DNA from: Verrucomicrobiota bacterium
GTDB taxonomy: Bacteria; Verrucomicrobiota; Verrucomicrobiae; Limisphaerales; UBA11358
Length of the DNA: 64,000 nt
Assembly: GCA_014860005.1 (NCBI GenBank)
Contig: JACZKP010000177.1
Coordinates: forward strand, 1-64,000
Reading direction: 5' to 3'
The translations under genes were made by a program, and so were the position numbers. A model generated the notes under the pieces. It ran no database searches. It was not told the origin of the DNA and worked only from the letters and a program-made list of their open reading frames with translations. Numbering within the stretch: the first letter of the stretch is position 1; every line of letters begins with the position of its first letter. Shown one piece after another: positions 49,361-57,343 of this stretch.

Positions 49361-50263
49361 ATGAACACTCGCATTCTTCGACCGAATCGTTTCCGTTGTC
49401 TCGTCCTCACCGTGGTTGCCGCTACGCTCGCCCTGACGCTGCGGCCCGGCTCGGCCCAATCTGCCGCCTCTGGCGATACGCTGTGCGTGATGAGTTACAA
49501 TCTGCGTTATGCCAGCCCCAAACCGCCGAACGCCTGGCCGGACCGCCGCCCGCTCGTGCGTGAAGTCATTCAGACCGTTGCACCCGACGTGATCGGCACG
49601 CAGGAGGGATTGTACGCACAAGTGAAGGATGTGGCTGCCGATTTGCCCGATTATGAGTGGCTCGGCCTGGGGCGGGACGGCGGCAGTCGCGGCGAATTCA
49701 TGGCCATCTACTATCGCAAGGCGCGACTCGAACCGCTGGCCTTCGATCATTACTGGCTCTCCGACACACCGGAAGTCATGGGTTCAAAAACCTGGGGTCC
49801 CACCCTGCCCCGCATGGTGACATGGATCAAATTCCGCGACCTGCGCACCAAGCAGGAATTCTATTTCATCAACACCCACTTTGATCACCAGGTCCAGGTC
49901 GCGCGCGAAAAGAGCGCCGAACTGGTCCGCAAACGCGTCGAGGAATTGAACACCACCCTGCCCGTCATCATGGTGGGCGACTTCAACGCCCGCGCCGGTC
50001 AGAATAAGGCCTACCACACCCTGACCGAGGACGGCTTCTTCAAAGACACCTGGGAAACGGCGGGCGAACGCAAGGGCGAAGGCATCAATACCTTTAACAG
50101 CTTTCAATCCATCCAGACCAACGGTGTGCGCATTGACTGGATCCTCACCCGCGGCGACGTCACCGCCAGCAAAACGGAAATTGTCACCTTCGCCCGCGAC
50201 GGCCAGTTCCCCAGCGACCATTTCCCCGTGGTAACGTGGATGAAATTGGGCCCGGCAAAGTAA
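49361..50263 (+). CDS. Secreted endonuclease/exonuclease/phosphatase-family hydrolase
   Basis: The 300-residue protein has a signal peptide (MNTRILRPNRFRCLVLTVVA). The EEP fold motifs are VMSYNLRYASP, VIGTQEGLYAQ (metal-binding Glu), FINTHFDHQ, MVGDFNARAG and SDHFPVV. It could be a phosphodiesterase or a nuclease acting outside the cell. No context helps to specify. The length and order of motifs are normal. Confidence 0.85.
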   Translation: MNTRILRPNRFRCLVLTVVAATLALTLRPGSAQSAASGDTLCVMSYNLRYASPKPPNAWPDRRPLVREVIQTVAPDVIGTQEGLYAQVKDVAADLPDYEWLGLGRDGGSRGEFMAIYYRKARLEPLAFDHYWLSDTPEVMGSKTWGPTLPRMVTWIKFRDLRTKQEFYFINTHFDHQVQVAREKSAELVRKRVEELNTTLPVIMVGDFNARAGQNKAYHTLTEDGFFKDTWETAGERKGEGINTFNSFQSIQTNGVRIDWILTRGDVTASKTEIVTFARDGQFPSDHFPVVTWMKLGPAK

Positions 50264-50325
50264 CCAGATCAAGGCGACAAGGCGCGACTGAATGCCCGCC
50301 GCGAACCTTCTCTCAGCGAGAGTCC

Positions 50326-50526
50326 ATGAGCGGCGAGCTGGACGGAATTCTGGAAAGCAAGCGCGCGTTCCGACAACGCCTCGCGACCCGGCCCATCGAG
50401 GACCAACCGGCCCTGCTGGACGCCTTGCGCAAACGCGCGCTCGCGCCGCGCGAAGCCCGACCGGGAGCAGCAGCGGGAAGAATCTCCGCCTTTGGGGATG
50501 CAGCGCGCAGGCAAGAGAAATCCTGA
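50326..50526 (+). CDS. Small hypothetical protein, possible toxin-antitoxin component remnant
   Basis: The 66-residue frame begins MSGELDGILESKRAFRQRLA and continues with DQPALLDALRKRALAPREA, a helical pattern that I associate with small partners of AbiEii-type nucleotidyltransferases, although I cannot be sure. Its tail (GRISAFGDAARRQEKS) looks worn. It lies 63 bp after the preceding gene. It may be a leftover first half of a two-gene unit. Confidence 0.35.
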   Translation: MSGELDGILESKRAFRQRLATRPIEDQPALLDALRKRALAPREARPGAAAGRISAFGDAARRQEKS

Positions 50527-50542
50527 CCGCAAATAGACGCTG

Positions 50543-50854
50543 ATGAACGCGGACTCAAAAGGGCTGAAGGCCCGACAGATGACAGCCCGGGGTGAAGCCC
50601 CGGGTTGGCGATTCACGGACAGTCCAAGCCCTGCAAGGGCGCAACAAGATTGGTACGCCGCCGCGCCCGAGCCATTGCGCGAAGCCTTTCAAGCCGCCAT
50701 CCAATCCGCCCAAGCCGCCGGCTATTCCGACTGGCTGGCTGCTGACGAAGCCGCCCTTGACTACATCGCTACGCGCATCGCGCCAAAGTTCGGCGTCTCG
50801 GCGGAAGTGATTGCGAGACGGTTGCGTGTTCAAACATTTTGGCCGCCAAGTTGA
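50543..50854 (+). pseudogene. Small gene fragment with palindromic insert, upstream of the NTPase gene
   Basis: Only the last 65 codons look protein-like (QQDWYAAAPEPLREAFQAAI, DEAALDYIATRIAPKFGVS). The first 35 codons are a palindromic repeat (50571-50640). The C-terminal part is reminiscent of the tail of ImmA/IrrE-type or other metallopeptidase-associated proteins, but this is only a suggestion. It ends 7 bp before the ATG of the next gene. Confidence 0.3.
50571..50640. repeat. Hairpin-rich repeat
   Basis: GGGCTGAAGGCCC and AGCCCGGGGTGAAGCCCCGGG are self-complementary. A partner AAGCCCTGCAAGGGCGCAAC follows. This is a second type of dispersed repeat, known to me from related genomes, and forms the start of the ORF at 50543. 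Confidence 0.6.
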
Positions 50855-50861
50855 AGCGCAG

Positions 50862-53800
50862 ATGCCAACGACTGGACAAAAGCAAATGATTCCGTGGAAG
50901 CGTTTTTGGTGTCCCTTCGGCGGGCCGATTCATGTTGGCGATCAGCTGCAGGGATTTCTCACCGACCCCGAAGGCGAATTCACCAAGCTCTACAATCCCG
51001 AACTTTTCACGCTGGATCAGTTGGCGACGGAATCCTGCCTGATTCTTTGCGGCGACCCCGGCATTGGCAAAAGCACGGTGATTCAGCAGCACAAGGACGC
51101 GCTAAAATCTTCGCTGGGTGAACGCGGGAACTTCATCCTGATTGATTTTCGGGATGTTCCCAGCGAGTCAGCTTTCACGCGCTGGACAGTTGATTCGCCC
51201 GATTGGCAAAGGTGGCGGGCTTCGACAGACAAGCAGCTTCTCGTCGTTGATGGAGTGGACGAAGGGTTGGTGAAGATTCCGGGTTTCGTCAGTTTCTTGG
51301 CAGCGTCACTTCGTAACGAACCGCTTGACCGGCTGAAACTCATCCTTGCGTGCCGCTCCGCCGAATGGCCGGTAAACGAAGGGCCGCAACTCATCTCGCT
51401 TTTTGGTAATTTCGAGAAGCCACCCATCTACGAACTGTGTCCGTTGCGGCAGTGCGATGCGGAACTGGCGGCGGAAAAGAACGGACTCAAACCTCACGAC
51501 TTCATTCAAAGCGTGTATCAGCAAAAGGTCGTCGGGATGGCTGCGCTGCCGACGACGCTGTTCTTCCTGCTCGACGAGTTTCGCGAAGGCGGTGGATTCA
51601 GCGGCACGCATCGCCAGCTTTACGAGCGCGGTTGCGAGCGGATGTCGCGGGAGATTGACGCGCGCCGCACCGAGGCCTTGCGACAACTTCGCAAAACGGA
51701 GCGTGTCTCATCGCCGCAGGAAATTTATGAGGCTGCGAGTCGTCTGGCTACACTGCTTCTTGTTTGCGGCAAATCGGCCATTCACACCGGAAAGCTTGAG
51801 GATGCTGACGCAGCCAGTGATTTGCATGTCAGTCAGGCTGCCGATTCGACTCTGACGGAAGACGTGATGCGTGATGCCATTGCATCTGCCCTTTTCACTT
51901 CACGCGGGCCGAGTCGGTTTGGTTTCGCTCACCAGACTTTTGCCGAGTGTCTGGCCTCGCAATTTCTGTCGCGCCTGCCGCTCGCTCAAATCCGCAGCGC
52001 CCTGTGTGCGCGTGACGGTCAGCAAGAGCACGTCATCCCGCAGTTGGCTGAAACCGCTGCGTGGGTCGCGGGCGTACGGGAAGATTTTTTCGATTACCTT
52101 TGCCAAATTGAGCCGGAGGTGCTTTTGCGGAGCGACGTGTCCAAAGTCCAGAACCACCGCAAAACCGCATTGGTGGAGGCGGTCTTGGAGAAGGTAAAGC
52201 GCGCCGAACTATTTGACGACCGGAACATCAGCCGTTTCTTTGACGCCCTCAAACATCCGGGGCTCGCTGCCCAGCTTCAGCCATTCATCACGAACAAAAC
52301 GCTGCACACGGTAGTGCGGCGGATGGCGATGAGTATAGCCGGCGACTGCAAAGAAGCTGAGCTTACAGATGTGCTGTTTGCCGTGCTCCACGACACCTCC
52401 GAAGCGCAGCATCTCCGGGATCAAGCGGCTCGCGAGCTTGAAGTATTGATTCCTGCAGCGCGGCTGCACGAACTGATTCCACTCGCTCTCGGACAAGTGG
52501 GGGCTGACCCCGATGAGGCCATACGCGGCTGTGCCATCCGCAAACTTGTTCCGGCTGTCTGGACTGTTTCGCAAGCGCTGGTGGCTATCCGTGCTCCGCG
52601 TAATACTAATTTCTTCGGTTCATATTGGGCACTCTTACACTATGACTTGCCGCGCCATCTAACTGAAGCCGACTTGCCCTTGGTGCTGGGTCGCATGATT
52701 CGTTGGACGAATTGCTTGGATACACTGAGTTGGTTTGAGAAACTGGCGCAGACGGCGTTCATGATGGCACTAAAAAACCTCCACAAGCGTAGCATCCGAA
52801 AAATAGCAGTTCGACTTTGGGTCGTGAAAACCCAGCGCCATCATCCGCTGCCAAACTCGAAAGAATCACCGGTCACCAAGCTGTTTGAATCCGACGTGAA
52901 TCTGCGGCGTGAGTTTGTTGCCGCTATTGTCAATGACCCGGCAACGCCGTCTGATGATTTTTACGTCGTCAATGGCCTTCGCGTTTCCATTTTCCTCAGC
53001 AGCGATTTCGACTGGGCTTTGAATCAAATCGCGCAATGCCCACTTGATCGGCGCGCGGCTTGGGCTACTCTGATTTCATTCGCCAGCCGACCAGACACCA
53101 CCTGCGCGTGTTGGGACTTATTCCTCCAGCGCATCGAGGAGATTCCCGAATTGAGAGCAAAGTTCGAGTGGTTGCGGGCTTGGGATTTAGACGAGCAGAT
53201 GGCACGCAACGCCAAGACTCAATGGTTGAAAAACCAGCGATTGATGAAGCAGCTTGAGCGGCCAAGAGAGAAACTGGATGTCGAAGCGCTGACGAAGGCT
53301 GCCCTCACCGACATCGCTACGGGAAAGACATTTCGTTGGATACACCTTTGCGACCTGCTGTCTCTGGAGAAGAATCAAACTCAGGTGATGCATCCACTTG
53401 AACACGATCTGACTGAATTTCCAGGTTGGAAAGTCGCTGACGAATCGCGACGAACCGACATTCGCGCCGCCGCCCGCAAATTCCTTCTCAATCACAGCGA
53501 TGGCCATACAGAGACCGGCGCACGAACGAATTACTCTGATCCTGGCTACATTGCCATTTGGTTTCTTCGGGACGAAGTGCGGACGGACAGCGCGCTGAAG
53601 CCGGCTGTAACGGCCAAATGGATGGAAGCATTGCTCGGGCAGTTCAACAATGGCAGCGACCATTATCAGGAAACTGCGGCGATGGCTTATGAATTGAATC
53701 CCGATGTAACGATTAAAAGCTTTCTCCGTGAAACGAAGGACGATGACCAAAAGCACGGGCGGATTCATTGCCTTTGGGGATTCAAGAAGGCTTGGGACTC

Positions 53801-55049
53801 ACGATTCACCGCCGCAACGCTTGGTTCAATTCGCGAAGGAACACTCAAAGCTGAAAGCATTGAGACGCTGCTAACCTTCCTCGGCGCGATTGCACCAAAA
53901 GAAGCCGCCGCTTGCGCACGCGAACTCCTTTCGCCCGAAGCAGTCGCCGACGCAACGTTGCAGGATCGAACGGTTGGCGTGTTGACGTCTTGCATTGGCG
54001 CAATGCCTGCGGCTGCATGGGATTTTGCGTGGCCGATTATCGAAGCTGACATGATTCTGGCGGAAAAGGCTTTACTCCGTGCGGCACACCGCTTGGATCA
54101 TGACCGGAAGAAATTTCTGCCGATGCTCACCGAGCGCCAGTTGGCCGATTTGTATTTGAAGTTGCATAGCTTGTTTCCGCCAGAAACCGACCCGCCGCGA
54201 CGAAATGAGGCTTCGTTTGTAACACCACGAGACGAGATCGTTCATTTTCGCAGCGACGTGATCAATACGCTGGAGAGCCGAGGCACAGAGGAGGCCTGCA
54301 AAGAACTGTTATGCCTAGCGAACGCGCTCCCCAAAGAAGGCGTGTGGCTGCGTTGGCGGCTTTACAACGCCCGCCTGAGCAAGCGGCGATTCGACTGGAG
54401 TCCGCCTCCGCCCAAAACCTTTCTGTTGCTCGCCAAGCGCACTGAGGGGCGTCTGGTTATGGATACTGACGATTTGCTGGAAGTGGTGATGGAGTCACTG
54501 AAACGATTCCAAACCCAGCTGACCCAAAGCACGCTGCCGAGAAGCGAACGGTTTTGGCACTGGGACGGTGCGGACAACAAACGGAACAATTTCAGACATC
54601 GCGACGAGCCCTTCCTCTCTGATGAAGTCGCCAGTTGGCTGCGCGATGACTTGAACCAGCGCGGAATCATAATCGGTCGGGAAGTCCAGACGCGCCGAGG
54701 TCAACGCACGGATGTCTATGTTGATGCGGTGGCGCGCGGTGATTCGAGTTCATCCATGCAAACCGTCACGGTGGTAATCGAAGTCAAAGGATGCTGGAAT
54801 GCCGAGGTGAGGACGGCTGTGGATTCCCAGCTTGTCGGCGACTACCTGCGCCCGAATGGACTGACGCATGGAATTTATCTAGTCGGCTGGTTCATGTGTG
54901 CTGCATGGGAGAAACCGCTGAACAAGCTCACAAGCACAACGCTGGAACTGGCCGAACAAGAAATCGCCCACCTTGTTTCCGCTTATGACGGCAAAGCCAA
55001 TCCTGAACGAGTGAGCGGAGTGGTTTTGGACTGCCGATATCCAAGTTAA
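50862..55049 (+). CDS. Large NACHT/STAND-like NTPase with C-terminal PD-(D/E)XK nuclease, putative defence protein
   Basis: The 1395-residue protein (ATG at 50862; in-frame ATGs at 50811 and 50886 are alternatives) has Walker A GDPGIGKST at residues 64-72 and Walker B LLVVDGVDEG at 126-135, then ACRSAEWP as sensor-like Arg. FGFAHQTFAECLASQFL fits the NACHT/STAND end of the ATPase. About 850 residues of helical, probably HEAT-type repeats follow. The C-terminus is a PD-(D/E)XK nuclease: GREVQ, Asp in RTDVYVDAV (residue 1284) and IEVKG (Glu1307-x-Lys1309), then QLVGDYL. Such architecture suggests a sensor-ATPase that fires a nuclease on infection. No partner gene is evident. The role is inferred from domains. 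Confidence 0.8.
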   Translation: MPTTGQKQMIPWKRFWCPFGGPIHVGDQLQGFLTDPEGEFTKLYNPELFTLDQLATESCLILCGDPGIGKSTVIQQHKDALKSSLGERGNFILIDFRDVPSESAFTRWTVDSPDWQRWRASTDKQLLVVDGVDEGLVKIPGFVSFLAASLRNEPLDRLKLILACRSAEWPVNEGPQLISLFGNFEKPPIYELCPLRQCDAELAAEKNGLKPHDFIQSVYQQKVVGMAALPTTLFFLLDEFREGGGFSGTHRQLYERGCERMSREIDARRTEALRQLRKTERVSSPQEIYEAASRLATLLLVCGKSAIHTGKLEDADAASDLHVSQAADSTLTEDVMRDAIASALFTSRGPSRFGFAHQTFAECLASQFLSRLPLAQIRSALCARDGQQEHVIPQLAETAAWVAGVREDFFDYLCQIEPEVLLRSDVSKVQNHRKTALVEAVLEKVKRAELFDDRNISRFFDALKHPGLAAQLQPFITNKTLHTVVRRMAMSIAGDCKEAELTDVLFAVLHDTSEAQHLRDQAARELEVLIPAARLHELIPLALGQVGADPDEAIRGCAIRKLVPAVWTVSQALVAIRAPRNTNFFGSYWALLHYDLPRHLTEADLPLVLGRMIRWTNCLDTLSWFEKLAQTAFMMALKNLHKRSIRKIAVRLWVVKTQRHHPLPNSKESPVTKLFESDVNLRREFVAAIVNDPATPSDDFYVVNGLRVSIFLSSDFDWALNQIAQCPLDRRAAWATLISFASRPDTTCACWDLFLQRIEEIPELRAKFEWLRAWDLDEQMARNAKTQWLKNQRLMKQLERPREKLDVEALTKAALTDIATGKTFRWIHLCDLLSLEKNQTQVMHPLEHDLTEFPGWKVADESRRTDIRAAARKFLLNHSDGHTETGARTNYSDPGYIAIWFLRDEVRTDSALKPAVTAKWMEALLGQFNNGSDHYQETAAMAYELNPDVTIKSFLRETKDDDQKHGRIHCLWGFKKAWDSRFTAATLGSIREGTLKAESIETLLTFLGAIAPKEAAACARELLSPEAVADATLQDRTVGVLTSCIGAMPAAAWDFAWPIIEADMILAEKALLRAAHRLDHDRKKFLPMLTERQLADLYLKLHSLFPPETDPPRRNEASFVTPRDEIVHFRSDVINTLESRGTEEACKELLCLANALPKEGVWLRWRLYNARLSKRRFDWSPPPPKTFLLLAKRTEGRLVMDTDDLLEVVMESLKRFQTQLTQSTLPRSERFWHWDGADNKRNNFRHRDEPFLSDEVASWLRDDLNQRGIIIGREVQTRRGQRTDVYVDAVARGDSSSSMQTVTVVIEVKGCWNAEVRTAVDSQLVGDYLRPNGLTHGIYLVGWFMCAAWEKPLNKLTSTTLELAEQEIAHLVSAYDGKANPERVSGVVLDCRYPS

Positions 55050-55066
55050 AGATGAGCCCGCGTTCA

Positions 55067-55385
55067 ATGTCTCCCGTAGTTCCGTCCGTGGAGATTTACA
55101 CGGACGGCGGATGCAAACCCAACCTCGGCCCGGGCGGAGACAATTTGATTTCCCCAACAACCCTCATCCGGCTTCTGGCGGCCCTGACCCGTCGCTTCGC
55201 GCCACCCTCTCCCATCAGATGGGCGAGGGGAATCTCCCGCTCCCGCGAGCGAAGGAACGCGGCGCAGTGTTGTTGCATCCCAAAAAACGCAAAGAAGTCA
55301 TTGGCGAGTTTCGGTTGACCACCAACAACCAGATGGAAATCTTCGCCGCCATGGCGGGCCTCGAAATGTTGAAGCAACGCTGCCA
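55067..55385 (+). pseudogene. RNase HI remnant 1, interrupted by a repeat
   Basis: Codons for [17 protein letters not shown] are followed by about 125 bp of foreign sequence with the pattern CCCTCATCCGGCTTCTGGCG, then the frame resumes with AVLLHPKKRKEVIGEFRL and TTNNQMEIFAAMAGLEMLKQ. These are the first and second core segments of RNase HI (Asp and Glu of the active site). The end is lost at 55385, just before the antitoxin gene. It cannot yield an intact enzyme. Confidence 0.8.
55136..55260. repeat. Dispersed repeat inserted in RNase HI remnant 1
   Basis: CCCTCATCCGGCTTCTGGCG and CTCTCCCATCAGATGGGCGA resemble a common dispersed intergenic sequence. It interrupts the RNase HI reading frame after GPGG. 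The CTCTCCCATC part is a short inverted repeat with GATGGGCGAG. Confidence 0.65.
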
Positions 55386-55447
55386 CGGCATCGGTGTGCG
55401 CGGCATCGCACCTTGCGCGGCCCATCCACTAAAGGTAAGGTCCCACC

Positions 55448-55633
55448 ATGAGCACGGTAGCCGAAATCAGCGACGCCATTGAAAAGCTGGACGTGAAGGA
55501 ACAGGTCGAACTGCTTCGAATTCTGCCGCAGCACCTGAAGATTTCACCTGAGGACCTCGCGTGGTCGCGACTGGCCGAACCCGCCTTTGAATTCTGGAAC
55601 AATCCCGAGGATGCCATCTACGACAAGCTATAA
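55448..55633 (+). CDS. Putative addiction-module antitoxin
   Basis: The 61-residue protein MSTVAEISDAIEKLDVKEQV is a small acidic helical protein that ends WNNPEDAIYDKL, the typical C-terminal pattern of antitoxins of PemK/MazF-type pairs (DUF2281-like or VapB-like). It overlaps the toxin start by 23 bp, so the two are co-translated. It should bind the toxin and block its RNase. The family is inferred from size, sequence pattern and position. Confidence 0.7.
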   Translation: MSTVAEISDAIEKLDVKEQVELLRILPQHLKISPEDLAWSRLAEPAFEFWNNPEDAIYDKL

Positions 55634-55964
55634 ACGGGGCGACGTCGTTTTTGTTCCCTTTCCCTTCACCGACCTGAGCAATGCAAAGCAGCGACCGGCT
55701 TTGGTCGTCTCGGCGGACGCCTTCAACGCCACCCGTGATGACGTGCTCGTGGCAGCGATTACCTCACAAGTTCCCGCACAGCTCGCTGCGGATGAATTCA
55801 TGATTCCAACGTGCGATCTGGCCGCGTGCGGACTGCCCAAGCCGTCCATTCTCAGATTGAGCAAGCTTGTGGCTCTGCATCGGCAACTGGTCATCAAGCG
55901 CGTGGGCGCTCTGCCAGTTGCCACGCTCACGCAGGTCATGGTGCAGTTGCGGCAGCTATTTTGA
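55611..55964 (+). CDS. PemK/MazF-type mRNA interferase toxin
   Basis: The 117-residue protein has the MazF/PemK core: YKRGDVVFVPFPFTDLSN at the start, KQRPALVVSAD, then VAAITSQVP and a C-terminal KLVALHRQLVIKRVGAL. MazF-type enzymes cut single-stranded mRNA. The start ATG at 55611 overlaps the antitoxin. A longer frame from 55587 is open but not needed. The pair lies between two damaged RNase HI copies. Confidence 0.85.
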   Translation: MPSTTSYKRGDVVFVPFPFTDLSNAKQRPALVVSADAFNATRDDVLVAAITSQVPAQLAADEFMIPTCDLAACGLPKPSILRLSKLVALHRQLVIKRVGALPVATLTQVMVQLRQLF

Positions 55965-56036
55965 GATAGGTTCGGCGTGCAGAACACGAACAGTGAGTGA
56001 AGTCCCGCCCCACCGCATGGAATTGTGGCATCAAGT

Positions 56037-56290
56037 ATGAACTACAATTCAACGCCCCACGTTGAGATTTACACGGACGGCGGATGCGAACCTAATCCCG
56101 GCCCGGGCGGCTATGGTGCGGTGTTGATTCATCCCAAGAAGCGCGCCGAGGTCAGCCCAGTGGGATAAGGGACGCCGAGGCTCTATTGCATCACCAGCCT
56201 CCACCTATCCCACGGGGCAGGCGGCGGCTTTCGGTTGACCACCAATAACCGGATGAAATCTTTGCCGCCATTGCGGGGCGCGCGGCCTTT
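56037..56290 (+). pseudogene. RNase HI remnant 2, interrupted and frameshifted
   Basis: [20 protein letters not shown] then [19 protein letters not shown] is the start of RNase HI. About 70 bp (roughly 56155-56225) of a palindromic sequence (AGTGGGATA ... TATCCCAC) follow. The frame resumes GFRLTTNNRM and then lacks one base compared with the other copy (CGGATGAAATC against CAGATGGAAATC), which shifts the frame. It is the second decayed copy. Its insertion site differs from that of remnant 1. Confidence 0.8.
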
Positions 56291-56318
56291 CGCGTGGATC
56301 GCGTATTCTGCGGTGGCT

Positions 56319-57221
56319 TTATTTAGATTTTCCTGGAGCCGCGCGACCGATTGTGGCCGGGGCATCACCCGCCACTCTGACCACAAACTCCGCCAGCAGC
56401 GCATCGTCCAGCGGCAGCTTGAGCTCCTGCGGACGATACTGGGCGAACAGTTTGTAAGTGCCGGGCCGGGGGAAAACCTGATGGAAGCGAATCACCGGCT
56501 GGCCCGGCCGATGATTCTCCGGATGAGCATGAAGCATCACGGATAAATCATCTTTCACGATGACCAGGTGCATGGGGGCACCCAGAAAGTTTTCCGTGAG
56601 CGCTTCCGCGCCATCGGCGGCGCGCAACGTGAACTGGAGTTGGTTGGTGCGGCCGACCCGCAGCGGTTCAGTGGAGGTGAAACTGAGCTGGTATCCTGAA
56701 TCGCGGTCGCCCTTCGCCGGATCGGGTTCCGGTGTTGGGTTCGTTGCCGGAGCGGCCACCCGGAGCCGCGAGTGACCGAACACGTAGGACGCACCGCGAT
56801 ACTTCACTTCGGTCCACAGCTTGTAGCTGCCACGGTTCGTGAACGTGTGGCTCACCGCCCACAAACCCGGTCCGGCCTTGCGCGGATGAAGATGTATGAA
56901 CTCGCTCAAATCGTCCCGCACTCCCAGCACGTGCATAAACTTCTCGTGTTCCACCTGTAGATCGTCCACGGGGAGGCTGCGCGGTTTCAGGTTCACCAGG
57001 AAGCGCAGGGTGACGGGATGGTTGGCTTGCGCGTCGCCCACCAGCAGTTCCACCGCCAGACCCTGCCGCACTTGTTCAGCGTCGTAACGGAAATAGTTAC
57101 GTGTGAAGCCACAGATTTCCTCGTTGAGTGGGAGGATCGGCACGGCGCCCGGCTGGGCCGAACCGTTCAGCGCGGCCAACCCGATAATCGCAACCATGAG
57201 GAAGTGCTTTTGTTGATCCAT
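56319..57221 (-). CDS. Secreted hypothetical protein with two FixH/YtkA-like domains
   Basis: The 300 residues begin with a signal peptide (MDQQKHFLMVAIIGLAALNG). Two similar domains follow, the first with EHEKFMHVLGVRDDLSEFIH and HPRKAGPGLWAVSHTFTNRG, the second with MHLVIVKDDLSVMLHAHPEN and FHQVFPRPGTYKLFAQY. The HLHP and HAHP motifs recall metal-binding or copper-related periplasmic proteins. The family is not settled. The neighbouring lysyl oxidase is a copper enzyme, which may be coincidence. It is divergent from the lysyl oxidase gene. Confidence 0.65.
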   Translation of the reverse strand: MDQQKHFLMVAIIGLAALNGSAQPGAVPILPLNEEICGFTRNYFRYDAEQVRQGLAVELLVGDAQANHPVTLRFLVNLKPRSLPVDDLQVEHEKFMHVLGVRDDLSEFIHLHPRKAGPGLWAVSHTFTNRGSYKLWTEVKYRGASYVFGHSRLRVAAPATNPTPEPDPAKGDRDSGYQLSFTSTEPLRVGRTNQLQFTLRAADGAEALTENFLGAPMHLVIVKDDLSVMLHAHPENHRPGQPVIRFHQVFPRPGTYKLFAQYRPQELKLPLDDALLAEFVVRVAGDAPATIGRAAPGKSK

Positions 57222-57343
57222 GAATTCCCCGCCTGTGGTAACAAAACAATTTCCTCCTGTAAACGCTGCTCCCTCATTCGTGCGCCGGGCGTTGCAACCC
57301 CGGTGCGGGGATTGACGCGTCTGCTATCTTTCCGGCGAAAACA

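Noticed and set aside
49172..49750. Upstream extension of the GloVer-repeat protein to 49750
   Set aside because: It runs antisense through the start of the EEP-family gene. The start at 49171 has a ribosome binding site and signal peptide.
56183..56404. Minus-strand ORF with RLQENLNKATAEYAIHAKG
   Set aside because: It is an alternative frame over the 3' end of the secreted-protein gene and RNase HI remnant 2; no family recognised.
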